DNA of 46,452 nucleotides from SAR324 cluster bacterium SAR324-CTD7B (lineage in GTDB: Bacteria; SAR324; NAC60-12). Below are positions 27,130-36,072 of this stretch, piece by piece. Under the pieces are notes generated by a model, which worked only from the letters and a program-made list of their open reading frames with translations, searched no databases and was not told where the DNA came from. Both the position numbers and the translations under genes were made by a program. The stretch covers positions 1 to 46,452 of the forward strand of contig LSNO01000147.1 in assembly GCA_002082305.1 (NCBI GenBank). The letters are read 5' to 3'. Positions within the stretch are counted from its first letter, which is position 1. Every line of letters starts with the position of its first letter.

Positions 27130-29358
27130 TCAGGTGACAGGAAGTTCAATCGTAAAACAGACACCTCCGGTATCAAGATTCCGGAAGCGGGTAAAGCCGT
27201 TGTGATCGGAAATAGTTTGACTGACAATAGTCAAACCAAGACCGGTTCCATGTTCTTTTGTCGTCGTGTATGGTTCAAAAAGATCGTCTGATATTTCTGG
27301 AGCAATACCGGTTCCGTTATCCTCTACATCCATGCTGATGATGTTTAAATCCGGAACATGACGGGTACGGACAATAATTTGGCCCTGACGGAAAATTCGT
27401 GAAAGTGCCCCTTTTTTTTCAATTGAACTGATTGCATTGTCCACTAAATTTATGACTACACGCCTAATTTGTTCTCCGTCCAGCGGAAGTTGCGGCAGTG
27501 TTTCACTCAACTCTGTGGTCAGTGAAATTCTGGCAGGCATGTTTTCATGATAAAGCTGGAGTGCTTCATTGATAATCTGGTTCAGATTACTCATTTGGGG
27601 ATTTGATTCCGGAATTTTAGCAAAATTTGAAAACTCACTAACCATCCGCTTGAGGTGTTGAACTTCATTGATAATAGTCTGAGTCGATTGCTGAAGGGCT
27701 ACATCATCCGAAACTTCTCCTGCATATTTCCTGTGGATACGCTCTGCTGAAAGCTGAATTGGAGTAAGTGGATTTTTTATTTCATGTGCAATCCGTCTTG
27801 CTACTTCCCGCCATGCCCGGGCACGCTGCAGCCGCTGGATTTCAGTGATATTGTTGTAAACGCAAACCATGCCGGCAGAAAGACCTTCATTGTTTCGAAG
27901 AAGAAGCAGAGTTGCAGAAACTTGAACGGGACCCTCTTTTTTGTGGACTACCAGGTTACGGGAAATGGAACGTTCTTTTGTGTTCTCAATTTGTTTTACC
28001 ATTTCCTCAAACATTATCAGAGATTCCTTTTCCAGAACTTCCCGGTAGTGTTTGCTTCCCTCACTGCCGGTTTTCAGTTGAAGCATTTGTTTTGCGGAGC
28101 GATTCAATATTTCAATGTGACCGTTCATATCCAATGACATTACGCCGGTTGTGATGTTTTCCAAAACAAGCTCTACAAAGCGAATTTGACTTTCCAGTGT
28201 GCGGTGACTTTCCTGGAGATGGTTGGTTGTTTTATCGAGTGCAACCTGATGTTCAAGCAAATCACGGCTCATTGAATTAAAGGACTGCATCAGCAGGGCA
28301 AAATCTTTATCTAAAGTACCACGGAGTTCTACTTGATAACCCAATTCACCTTCAGAAACGCGCTGTGTGGCAAGTGCCAGATCTTCGATTGGCTGAACGA
28401 ATCCGCGCGCCAGATAGAAGGCCAGCCAGGTGGCAACAAAAATAATAAACAGGGTCATAAGGAGGAAAATGATTAAATAGTAACCTCGTACTAAGTCCTC
28501 TGATTCAGTCAAAAACCGTGTGTTCTGATCTTGAGCTATAATATCGTTGATTGCACCGGAAGCATACGGAGTGGCTGGAAAAAAAACTTCTAAATACAAC
28601 TTTCTGTTCCCAATGGAAACCGGTCTGATGTGACGGTAAATGAATCGGTCTTCCAACTCTTCAGTGAACCAGGTTTGGTCTTTAGTTTTTAACTGATACC
28701 AGTTGTTTAACGAAGGTGTTGACCAATAAGCTTGTGAAATTTCGCTCTGCATCCATTGCTTCAGCAACTCCTGATTTTCAGAGTAAAGTGTCACATCCGC
28801 ATCAATATTGTTTGGCGGCTTCAGCTGACTTAATTCTCCCTCGTTTTTTTTCAAATGGTTCTCCCAGATCAAATTTTGGAGTTCCATGGTTTTGCGGAGA
28901 TTGTTATGATAGGCTTCAGAAATGTTTTGTGCACTGTGGACCATGGATTCCTGCTGACCCTTGAGCCAGGTTTCCAAGTTTGTGGCAATGAAGAAACTTG
29001 CAAACAAGTGAAAGCCCATTGCCGGTAAAGAGAGAATGATAAAAGAAGTAATGAGTTTCGTTTTAAGATTGACACCTAAAACGTGACGACGACGTTCATA
29101 AGAAAGCTTGAGGAGGTTACGGGCAATCAGATAGAAAACTATTGCGAGCAGGACAATATTAACGTTGATTGCCACAAAAACCATCAGTTGTGAACCTGAT
29201 TGCTCCAAAACTGAAAAACCCTGCTGCATACTGAACATTACCAGTACAATCAGCAAAAACAACAAAACGACTACTGCCAGCATCCTGTTACGGATATTTG
29301 AGTCTGTAGCTATCAGCTCTTTGTAGTTTTTCAGTAAATTTTTTAGACGAGATGGCAT
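27130..29358 (-). CDS. NtrY-like membrane sensor histidine kinase
   Basis: A 742-residue kinase with the NtrY layout. Two or three N-terminal membrane helices precede an extracytoplasmic region, then come another helix (YYLIIFLLMTLFIIFVATWLAFYLA), a HAMP domain (RGFVQPIEDLALATQRVSEG), a PAS domain (NITTGVMSLDMNGHIEILNRS), a HisKA domain with the phosphoacceptor in RIAHEIKNPLTP (His525), and an HATPase domain (N-box VVINLVDNA, G-boxes EDNGTG and GTGLGL). Partner NtrX-like response regulators usually lie next to such genes, but none is found in this window. The input signal is unknown. ccmE is 86 bases upstream. Confidence 0.9.
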   Translation of the reverse strand: MPSRLKNLLKNYKELIATDSNIRNRMLAVVVLLFLLIVLVMFSMQQGFSVLEQSGSQLMVFVAINVNIVLLAIVFYLIARNLLKLSYERRRHVLGVNLKTKLITSFIILSLPAMGFHLFASFFIATNLETWLKGQQESMVHSAQNISEAYHNNLRKTMELQNLIWENHLKKNEGELSQLKPPNNIDADVTLYSENQELLKQWMQSEISQAYWSTPSLNNWYQLKTKDQTWFTEELEDRFIYRHIRPVSIGNRKLYLEVFFPATPYASGAINDIIAQDQNTRFLTESEDLVRGYYLIIFLLMTLFIIFVATWLAFYLARGFVQPIEDLALATQRVSEGELGYQVELRGTLDKDFALLMQSFNSMSRDLLEHQVALDKTTNHLQESHRTLESQIRFVELVLENITTGVMSLDMNGHIEILNRSAKQMLQLKTGSEGSKHYREVLEKESLIMFEEMVKQIENTKERSISRNLVVHKKEGPVQVSATLLLLRNNEGLSAGMVCVYNNITEIQRLQRARAWREVARRIAHEIKNPLTPIQLSAERIHRKYAGEVSDDVALQQSTQTIINEVQHLKRMVSEFSNFAKIPESNPQMSNLNQIINEALQLYHENMPARISLTTELSETLPQLPLDGEQIRRVVINLVDNAISSIEKKGALSRIFRQGQIIVRTRHVPDLNIISMDVEDNGTGIAPEISDDLFEPYTTTKEHGTGLGLTIVSQTISDHNGFTRFRNLDTGGVCFTIELPVT

Positions 29359-29444
29359 TTTTTAGGTGGGTCCAGGTAGAGAGTTTTCAGGAATCGGAGT
29401 TCAGAAGTACTTGAATTCTGTCTCCAAATCCAAAATTACCAGCT

Positions 29445-29882
29445 TTATTGCGCCTGAATCGATCTGTAGTAATCTTCTTTGGATTTTTTGTGATCCGTTT
29501 CAACTGTGTATTCCTCACTGTGTTTGACCAGCAATTGTCCTGCAACAAAGCGCTGCCCTTTCATTTTACCCTCCACAACAACACCCTGTCCTTCACGGAA
29601 CAAATCTGGTTTAACTCCAGCATAAAAAACGGGGATAAAATTTTTGCTGTCTTCAGTAATCTTAAATGAAAGCTCTATTGCCTGTGCATCCCATTCAACA
29701 CTGTCTTTTTGTACAAGCGCACCGATACGGATTGTTTTATTTTCAAACTCATCCGGACTGGCCAGGACTTCTGCCGGAGTATAAAAGAATACCGTCATTT
29801 CTTGCAACCCCTGCACTGATAAGGCTGCAATCACAGCAAAAATAACTGCCCCTCCTATAACAAATTTAGTTCGAGTTTTCAT
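29445..29882 (-). CDS. ccmE: Cytochrome c maturation heme chaperone CcmE
   Basis: A 145-residue protein with one N-terminal membrane anchor (FVIGGAVIFAVIAALSV) and a periplasmic OB-fold. It carries heme from CcmC toward the cytochrome ligation machinery. The heme-binding motif is visible as VKHSEEY, with His121 as the covalent ligand and Tyr125 conserved, so this is the classical His form rather than the Cys variant. It overlaps the ccmD frame by 17 bases. The ligase subunit CcmF is not in the window. Confidence 0.95.
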   Translation of the reverse strand: MKTRTKFVIGGAVIFAVIAALSVQGLQEMTVFFYTPAEVLASPDEFENKTIRIGALVQKDSVEWDAQAIELSFKITEDSKNFIPVFYAGVKPDLFREGQGVVVEGKMKGQRFVAGQLLVKHSEEYTVETDHKKSKEDYYRSIQAQ

Positions 29883-30051
29883 TATTTTCCGTAGGAATAG
29901 ATTTTTTTCGTGATTCTGAAACTCTTTGTTCCAGTAAAGTTACAGTTTGGTCGGCATTTTTCATGCTCCGCTTTGTCAAAAAAATATAAATGGCAAATGT
30001 TCCAACCCAAATTCCGTATGCTGCAACTACATATTCTAAACCAATTAGCAT
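29866..30051 (-). CDS. ccmD: CcmD-like small membrane protein
   Basis: A 61-residue protein with a single membrane helix near the N-terminus (YVVAAYGIWVGTFAIYIFL) followed by a basic and then polar tail. Sequence conservation in CcmD is low; the call rests on size, topology and its place between ccmC and ccmE. In known systems CcmD helps release holo-CcmE from CcmC. It starts immediately after the ccmC stop and overlaps ccmE. Confidence 0.85.
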   Translation of the reverse strand: MLIGLEYVVAAYGIWVGTFAIYIFLTKRSMKNADQTVTLLEQRVSESRKKSIPTENNENSN

Positions 30052-30750
30052 TTAATTCTGTATTTCTGCAAGAAGTTGATTGAGAGTTTCCCGGCGTTTT
30101 TCTGTTTGCAAGCGCAGGAGCAGCAAATATAAATAGAAAACCAGCATTACTACTGCTGAAGCAATGAGTGGATAAAGTAACTCCGGAGGCATTGACGGTT
30201 TTGCTGCCCCGGATTCAACTTTAAACAGTGTTGAAGGCTGATGTAAAGTGCGCCACCATTGAACTGATTTGTGAATAATGGGGATATCCAGGCAACCAAT
30301 GATTCCCAAAACTGAAGCAAGTCGTGCTTCTTTGTCTCTGTCATTAACAGACATCCGGAGCAGGAAATAGCCCATAAAAATTAAAAACAACAACAGAGTT
30401 GTCGTTAGGCGGGCATCCCAAACCCAGTACGTTCCCCAGGTCGTTCGCCCCCAGATGGCACCGGTCGCCAGTAATAGAGCACAAAAGACCAGACCAACTT
30501 CCGCCGATGCCTTTGCAATTTGGTCAAACACCAGCTCACGCTTCCAAAGATAGGCAATGCTGAAAGTAAACACCACAAAAAAAGCCAAATATGTGGAAAG
30601 GAATGTTGGTACATGAAGGTACATGATTTTTTGCGGAAATCCCTGGCTGGATTCAAGCGGAAGTTTCAGAAAAACCCAAAGACCGCAAGCTAACAGACCC
30701 AAAATTGATCCCCATTCCAAATAAAGAATAATTTTCTTCATACTAGCCAT
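30052..30750 (-). CDS. ccmC: Heme exporter/handling protein CcmC
   Basis: A 232-residue membrane protein with six predicted helices. The heme-handling WWD-type motif is present as [13 protein letters not shown]. Histidines flanking it (YLHVPT before, IIHKSVQWW after) match the expected heme ligands. It attaches heme to CcmE. The start ATG lies inside the last codons of gatB (an 8-base overlap); a second ATG three codons later is an alternative. CcmA and CcmB, the usual ATPase and permease, are not present here. Confidence 0.95.
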   Translation of the reverse strand: MASMKKIILYLEWGSILGLLACGLWVFLKLPLESSQGFPQKIMYLHVPTFLSTYLAFFVVFTFSIAYLWKRELVFDQIAKASAEVGLVFCALLLATGAIWGRTTWGTYWVWDARLTTTLLLFLIFMGYFLLRMSVNDRDKEARLASVLGIIGCLDIPIIHKSVQWWRTLHQPSTLFKVESGAAKPSMPPELLYPLIASAVVMLVFYLYLLLLRLQTEKRRETLNQLLAEIQN

Positions 30751-32176
30751 CCAGCTTTTCCTTTAAGAGACTGTTTATTACAGCCGGATTGCCTTTACCT
30801 TGTGTTTGTTTCATCATCTGACCCACAAAAAAACCAATCACTTTTGTTTTACCTGCACGATATTGTTCTACCTGTTCCGGATTTGCCGCAAGCAGTTCGT
30901 CTACAATCCGGCCCAGTTCTCCTGAATCAGAAACTTGCTTCAAGCCTTTTTCTTCAATAATTTCCTCCGGAGTCCTTGCTGAAGCAAGCATTTCCTCAAA
31001 AACAGTTTTTGCAATCTTGCTGCTGATTTCACCGCTATCGATGATTTTTGTCAAAGCTGCTAAATGTTCCGGAGACAAATCAATTTCCTTGAGTGATTTT
31101 CCGGATTCATTCATCACACGTGTCAAATCACCGATGATCCAGTTACAGGCAAGTTTTGGCGCTGCTCCATATGTCAAAACTTTTTCAAAATATTCAGACA
31201 TTCTCCTGTCTGCAGAAAGCACTTCCGCATCGTATTCGCTTAGTCCGTGTTCTTCCATAAAACGCTGTCTTTTTGCGTCAGGAAGTTCTGGAAGATTTTT
31301 GCGGAAAGTTTCAATCAGTTCCGGAGCAAGGTGTACCAGCGGCAAATCCGGATCCGGGAAATAGCGGTATTCATCAGCTTCTTCTTTGGAACGCATACTG
31401 AAGGTGACTTTACGGCCGGTATCCCAGAGTCGAGTTTCCTGCACAATTTGTTTCCCATCTAAAATTTCTTCACGCTGACGTCCAATTTCGTAAACCACAG
31501 CCTGTTGAACGAAGCGGAATGAATTTAGATTTTTAGTTTCTGTACGTGTCCCAAATTCTTCCTGCCCGACTGGACGCAGTGACACATTTGCGTCACAACG
31601 TAAATGTCCTTTTTCCATGTCTCCATCAGTAACACCAATTGTGGTGGCAATTGCATGGATTTTTTCCATATAGGCTTTGGCTTCTTCTGCAGAACGTACG
31701 TCCGGTTCACTCACAATTTCCACCAAAGGCACTCCAGCACGGTTCAAATCAACCAAACTTTCAGTGCTGCCGTCTGCATGAACCAGTTTCCCTGCATCCT
31801 CTTCCATGTGAATACGGGTAATACCAATACGTCTTTTGCCTCTGGATTCAGTTTCAATTTCCAACCATCCGTTTTCGCAAATCGGTCGGTCAAACTGGGA
31901 AATCTGATAGGCTTTAGGCAGATCCGGGTAGAAGTAATTTTTTCTGGCAAACTGAGAATCCAGCCGAATATCACAATTCAACGCAAGTCCCAGCTGTGCT
32001 GCAAATTCCGGAACCTGACTGTTCAGAACAGGCAGGGCACCTGGCAGACCCAGACAAACCGGACAAGTGTTTGAATTTGGCGGATTACCGAATTCTGTGG
32101 AACAACAACAAAATATTTTGGATGCAGTGGCCAGCTGAACGTGAATTTCTAAACCAATTACAGGTTCAAATTGCAT
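30743..32176 (-). CDS. gatB: Aspartyl/glutamyl-tRNA(Asn/Gln) amidotransferase subunit B
   Basis: The 477-residue kinase/transamidase subunit that converts misacylated Glu-tRNA(Gln) or Asp-tRNA(Asn). The N-terminus [12 protein letters not shown] and the [17 protein letters not shown] zinc-associated segment are typical. The C-terminus has the GatB/YqeY tail domain ([22 protein letters not shown]). Length is normal. The partner genes gatA and gatC are not in this window. It overlaps ccmC by 8 bases and starts the minus-strand unit that includes ccmCDE. Confidence 0.98.
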   Translation of the reverse strand: MQFEPVIGLEIHVQLATASKIFCCCSTEFGNPPNSNTCPVCLGLPGALPVLNSQVPEFAAQLGLALNCDIRLDSQFARKNYFYPDLPKAYQISQFDRPICENGWLEIETESRGKRRIGITRIHMEEDAGKLVHADGSTESLVDLNRAGVPLVEIVSEPDVRSAEEAKAYMEKIHAIATTIGVTDGDMEKGHLRCDANVSLRPVGQEEFGTRTETKNLNSFRFVQQAVVYEIGRQREEILDGKQIVQETRLWDTGRKVTFSMRSKEEADEYRYFPDPDLPLVHLAPELIETFRKNLPELPDAKRQRFMEEHGLSEYDAEVLSADRRMSEYFEKVLTYGAAPKLACNWIIGDLTRVMNESGKSLKEIDLSPEHLAALTKIIDSGEISSKIAKTVFEEMLASARTPEEIIEEKGLKQVSDSGELGRIVDELLAANPEQVEQYRAGKTKVIGFFVGQMMKQTQGKGNPAVINSLLKEKLDG

Positions 32177-32221
32177 TAAAATCTTTTTGATTAAGTTACT
32201 ATACAGTCACAAGTTTTATTG

Positions 32222-32298
32222 TGTCATCCCGAATGTATATGAGGAATCTTATAAGATTTCAGCATTTTCTCAGATCTCCCCCTTCGGTCGAGATGACA
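32222..32298. repeat. Palindromic dispersed repeat with TGTCATCCCGA-type ends
   Basis: The left end reads TGTCATCCCGA (32222-32232). The right end, TCGAGATGACA (32288-32298), is its complement at all but one position. Internal pieces GAGGAATCT and CAGATCTCC are also partly complementary. This form, TGTCATCCCGA...TGAGGAATCT...AGATCTCCC...TCGAGATGACA, is a familiar intergenic repeat pattern in many bacterial genomes and resembles a miniature mobile repeat. It lies between gatB and the deoxyribosyltransferase-like gene. Confidence 0.7.
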
Positions 32299-32324
32299 TA
32301 TCGCAGTCAAAAATATAAGTCTTT

Positions 32325-32343
32325 CGTGAATTCATAATTCACG
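32325..32343 (-). terminator. Hairpin after the deoxyribosyltransferase-like gene
   Basis: CGTGAATT (32325-32332) and AATTCACG (32336-32343) form a perfect 8-bp stem with a 3-base loop. It lies seven bases past the stop of the minus-strand gene ending at 32351. The bases after the stem on that strand are AAAGACTTATATTTTT, so the T-tract is displaced and the terminator would be weak. Confidence 0.5.
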
Positions 32344-32350
32344 ATTTAAG

Positions 32351-33010
32351 TTATAAAACAGAGCCCTTTTTTTGTTTGGCTTCCAGTAAGGTTTTGAGTT
32401 CATCCTCACTAAACAAATCAGAGAATCCATTCCCTGGGAAACGTAATGCCCAGTGATAAACATTCTGCAGCATTTGTTTATTGTCAACAACAGAGGCTTC
32501 TTTGAGAACCAGGTCAAATTCTGAATTGATTAATTTTGACAATTTATCATAGAAACGTTCCAGAATAGCTGAAGTTCCGCCGCCTTTTCCCCATGCCTCC
32601 TGATACCAGGCCATTGAATTCAGTTTTATTGTTCTTGTACGGGGGTATCCGGAACACATCAAATTCCAGGGATCACCACGCTCCTGATCGCCCGCTGAGC
32701 GGAAATCCGAGCGCAAAATAACGGCTGGTATGTCGAGTGCCTTGGCAAATAAAAACTCAATTACCGTTCCCGAATCAAGCTCAGTGCCGTCAAAATTTAG
32801 CAGGATCAAATCTGCTTTTACTACCTCACTCAAATCATTATTGCGGATGTCAATGGAGCGGTTCGTACTTTGTTCCAGATGCTGCGGAACGACGCATACA
32901 AAACGCCCTGCGGAATTCTTTTCGATAGCCTCAGACAGCAGCAGGTTGCCGATTAAGTCCTTATGATTAAACAAATCGCCTGCAAAATAAATCGAATATT
33001 TTTGTGACAT
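32351..33010 (-). CDS. Nucleoside 2-deoxyribosyltransferase-like protein
   Basis: A 219-residue protein. The first 120 residues match the nucleoside 2-deoxyribosyltransferase fold: an N-terminal IYFAGDLF strand, EVVKADLILLNFDG, and the catalytic region ELDSGTVIEFLFAKALDIPAV, whose glutamate would be the nucleophile. Family members swap the base on deoxyribonucleosides or cleave the N-glycosidic bond. The C-terminal 80 residues are helical and unassigned. It lies 43 bases after a gene for a deoxyribonucleotidase-like HAD protein on the same strand, suggesting a joint role in nucleotide salvage. Substrate not known. Confidence 0.82.
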   Translation of the reverse strand: MSQKYSIYFAGDLFNHKDLIGNLLLSEAIEKNSAGRFVCVVPQHLEQSTNRSIDIRNNDLSEVVKADLILLNFDGTELDSGTVIEFLFAKALDIPAVILRSDFRSAGDQERGDPWNLMCSGYPRTRTIKLNSMAWYQEAWGKGGGTSAILERFYDKLSKLINSEFDLVLKEASVVDNKQMLQNVYHWALRFPGNGFSDLFSEDELKTLLEAKQKKGSVL

Positions 33011-33053
33011 TAAAGCTATTTTAGTGGAAGAATCAGATAAAAAATTGGTTTGT

Positions 33054-33590
33054 CTACGAAGCTTTTTTCAGCAAATCCGGAACTTCCTGCCAATGAGAGA
33101 ATGGGGTGGCATAACGGTCCATCCCCTTTGTGTAGGGGTGCCAGTCAGGGTAAATCACATAAAGTCCGGCGCTACAAAAAGATTCTATCAATTCCGGACG
33201 GTCTTCAATCATTACATCAGGCTGAATTTCCCCGACAATAATTTGCTCTTTGCGCAAATCACCAACACACTGCAGAGTTGTGTAATTCACAGATTTCAAA
33301 TTTTCCGCACGTTTTTGAGTTTGTTCCGGTTCCAAAGCAGTCACAAGATGCAATTCGTGGCGGCTTGCCAACAAATTCAATATATCCAGCGAGCCGTCAA
33401 TATACTTTAAATTTCGCAATGAATCTCCAGCGTGAAATCGATCACGCACTTCAAAGTTGTCAGGGAAATTCCGGATGACACCATAAAGTTCCGGATCATG
33501 GGTGTAGGGAATTTTTTCTCTTTGCGTGAATTCAATAAAACCTCGAATGTAATCCAGGATTACTCCATCTACATCGGAACAAATTTTCAT
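33054..33590 (-). CDS. HAD-like 5'(3')-deoxyribonucleotidase-type phosphatase
   Basis: A 178-residue HAD-superfamily protein with motif I as CSDVDGVILDY, a motif II region (LHLVTALEPE), and motif III/IV as DVMIEDRPEL. The layout is closest to the NT5C family (PF06941), which dephosphorylates deoxyribonucleoside monophosphates; some members act on other substrates. Both motif I aspartates are present. The adjacent deoxyribosyltransferase-like gene supports a nucleotide-related function. Upstream, 64 bases separate it from msrB. Confidence 0.75.
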   Translation of the reverse strand: MKICSDVDGVILDYIRGFIEFTQREKIPYTHDPELYGVIRNFPDNFEVRDRFHAGDSLRNLKYIDGSLDILNLLASRHELHLVTALEPEQTQKRAENLKSVNYTTLQCVGDLRKEQIIVGEIQPDVMIEDRPELIESFCSAGLYVIYPDWHPYTKGMDRYATPFSHWQEVPDLLKKAS

Positions 33591-33654
33591 CTGTGTCTGG
33601 ACCTTTCAAAAATAATTCAGTCAATCTGTAGCTTGACAGAAAAAGACTCCCCAA

Positions 33655-34059
33655 TCAAGATTCCTTGTCTTCTTCCAGCACAATCGAAACGGAATTAATA
33701 CAATAACGCAAACCTGTTGGTGCAGGACCATCTTCAAAAACATGTCCTAAATGTGCGTCACACTGCCTGCAAACTACTTCTGTTCTCTGCATGGACAGAC
33801 TCAGGTCTTCCTGTGTACTCACATTGTCATCACCAAGTACATCCGTAAAACTCGGCCAGCCGCTTCCGGAATCGAATTTTGTTTCCGACAGAAACAAGGC
33901 ATTGCCGCAACACAAACAATGGTATGTGCCCCTGGTTTTAGTCTCCACATACTCTCCGCTGAAAGGTCGTTCTGTACCTTTTTTTCTACAGATTTCGAAT
34001 TGTTCAGGAGTCAGTTGCTCTTTCCACTCCGCCTCAGTTTTGGATTTAAAGTCAGTCAA
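33655..34059 (-). CDS. msrB: Peptide-methionine (R)-S-oxide reductase MsrB
   Basis: A 134-residue enzyme that repairs methionine-R-sulfoxide in proteins. Two CxxC pairs for zinc are seen (CLCCG and CRQCD), with the [10 protein letters not shown] motif, [10 protein letters not shown], and the catalytic cysteine in RYCINS. The start is TTG 34059; no ATG is available, and this start gives the normal N-terminus. No signal peptide is present, so the enzyme is cytoplasmic. It is divergent from the TolC-like gene. Confidence 0.97.
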   Translation of the reverse strand: MTDFKSKTEAEWKEQLTPEQFEICRKKGTERPFSGEYVETKTRGTYHCLCCGNALFLSETKFDSGSGWPSFTDVLGDDNVSTQEDLSLSMQRTEVVCRQCDAHLGHVFEDGPAPTGLRYCINSVSIVLEEDKES

Positions 34060-34336
34060 GTTTTTTTATCATTAATTGTTCAACAATACTTTTCTTGTAC
34101 TTAATATTACTCAAAACTATTTTTTTAATACTCAGAGCTGTTAATTGATTTTCAAAATATAAAGTCCCTAGGGTAGCATGATACTTGTAATTAAATCAAT
34201 AATAATGCAGAATGATCCCTGCCGCAGGATTTAGTGTTTTTTAGTTGCAAAGATGAGTCAGTGGTTACAAATCGTTACACTGCAGAAATGATTTAAGCTT
34301 TAAATTTAGCTAAACTGGGTTATGCTTTGAGCTGTA
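34060..34336. promoter_or_regulatory. Divergent msrB/tolC-like spacer
   Basis: A 277-base AT-rich spacer between divergent genes. It contains a compact dyad, CCTGCCGCAGG (about 34219-34229), in otherwise AT-rich DNA, which could be a regulator site. No gene or riboswitch is recognised. Confidence 0.35.
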
Positions 34337-35953
34337 TTGTTTACTTCCTGTAATTCTGTTTTACTCTTACAACAAAAGTTGTCTTTGAAAAATTTAATAA
34401 AAACACAAATTCTTTTAACCTTGTTTTGCTTCGTCTGGATGGGTTTTGCTCAGGCTCAAAACCAAACTTCTTATACAGAGGAAACTGCAAAGTTACTTGA
34501 ACAAGTAAACTTGAAAACGATTGACGGCCGTGAAATGGCGGAAGTACCCCTCAAACTGGTTTTGCAGCTGGCAATTGATCGAAGTGTTTCGCTGCAAATA
34601 TCATCACTTGGCAATCAAGAGGCACTTCATGCAGTCACTGCAGCACAAGAAAGAAACACGCCCAGCTTGACAACAAGTTTTGGTTACTCTAATAATCCGT
34701 CATTCACCTCTCAACTATCCGGAAGCAGTACCAGCAGTTTGTCTTTTTCTTCGGGCTACAGCCTGAGAACAGATAGCGGGCTGACTTATGGCCTGACTTA
34801 TGCTGAAAAAAACAATAAATCCACAGTTCTCTCTCGTCTTGAAATGGGAGGTGAGGTTACTGCTGGAACTACTGGAGATGCGTTTAGCACTTCAAGTTTA
34901 ACAAGCTCAGTTTCTATTCCATTTTTTCAGGACTCTGGTACTGAATTCAACGAATTACCTGTACGTCTGGCAGAAATTGGTGTTACAAGAGGTCAGTTGA
35001 ATTCAAAGCAAACTGAATTGTCCCTGCTTAAACAGGTTGCTTCAATTTATTGGGATTTGGTTGGATTATTAGAGACAATTGAGGTTAAAAAGAAAGCAGT
35101 AGAACTTTCTGAAAAACTTTTACGCGACAATCAGGCCAGACTGGAAACAGGGGTCCTGAATTCAACTGAAGTCCGGACTACAGAAACTCAACTGATGCGT
35201 AATCGACAAAGTTTACTCTCTTCACGTTTGGATGCCCTGCGTATAGAAGATCAAGTTCGTGCTGCACTAAATTTGAAAAATTTGCCTGTGGGGCTTTTTC
35301 CTTCAGACAAACCTAAAACTCAATTTGCTGTTCCGGAAAACGTTTCCGTGTTGTTGGAAAAAATCTATTCGAACGACTCGCAAATTGGTTTGACGCAGGC
35401 CTCTTTGGAGCAAAATAGTTATCAGTTGGAACAGGAACTGAACAAACAAAAAACTAATATGGATTTGAGTTTGTCATATATTTTAAATGGTTACAGCAAA
35501 GGGTTTTTTGGCAGCACTGCAGATTTCAGCAAAAGCAAGCTCCATGGAATGAGTGCAACTTTAACATGGAAAGTCCCGTTAGGCGATCAGGCTACTGTTG
35601 AAAATATCCAGCGTAAACGTCTTGATCAGGAAAAATTAACTTTGCAGATCAAGGACAGAAAATCTCAACTTGAGTCCAGTTTACATTCGCTTTTGCGTTC
35701 CTTGAGATTAATCGAAAAGGAAAAACTGACTGCTGCTGCTGTTAGTAAACTTTCTAAAGATCTGTTGCGCAACGAAATTGAGCGCTTCAAGTTAGGTAAA
35801 AGTACGAGCTATCAAATTTCTCAATATCAACAGGATGTTGTGGAGGCGGAGCAGCAGGAAATCCTTATCCGGATTCGTCAAGAAAAAATCCGGGTTGAAT
35901 TACTTGCTTTAACCGGAGAGTTTAATGAAAAATATGAGCTGAACCAGAAGTGA
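34337..35953 (+). CDS. TolC family outer membrane efflux protein
   Basis: An outer membrane channel protein of up to 538 residues. A signal peptide is visible (KTQILLTLFCFVWMGFAQA). Two repeats of the OEP domain follow, with long helical stretches; the first is near residues 70-300 (LVLQLAIDRSVSLQIS, ETGVLNSTEVRTTETQLMRN) and the second near 330-530. It would connect with an adaptor and an inner-membrane pump. No ATG precedes the signal peptide; TTG at 34337, 34379 or 34385 are all possible, and the later ones give a more typical signal peptide. The adaptor gene follows 119 bases later. Confidence 0.9.
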   Translation: MFTSCNSVLLLQQKLSLKNLIKTQILLTLFCFVWMGFAQAQNQTSYTEETAKLLEQVNLKTIDGREMAEVPLKLVLQLAIDRSVSLQISSLGNQEALHAVTAAQERNTPSLTTSFGYSNNPSFTSQLSGSSTSSLSFSSGYSLRTDSGLTYGLTYAEKNNKSTVLSRLEMGGEVTAGTTGDAFSTSSLTSSVSIPFFQDSGTEFNELPVRLAEIGVTRGQLNSKQTELSLLKQVASIYWDLVGLLETIEVKKKAVELSEKLLRDNQARLETGVLNSTEVRTTETQLMRNRQSLLSSRLDALRIEDQVRAALNLKNLPVGLFPSDKPKTQFAVPENVSVLLEKIYSNDSQIGLTQASLEQNSYQLEQELNKQKTNMDLSLSYILNGYSKGFFGSTADFSKSKLHGMSATLTWKVPLGDQATVENIQRKRLDQEKLTLQIKDRKSQLESSLHSLLRSLRLIEKEKLTAAAVSKLSKDLLRNEIERFKLGKSTSYQISQYQQDVVEAEQQEILIRIRQEKIRVELLALTGEFNEKYELNQK

Positions 35954-36072
35954 TGGATTTGCCACAATTATTAAACCCTTTTAGACGAGTAGAGACCAGA
36001 AACATGAATGATGAGAAATCCGCTCATCTTTCACAGTAGATCAATGACTAAATCAGCAAAAAAGGTATTACT

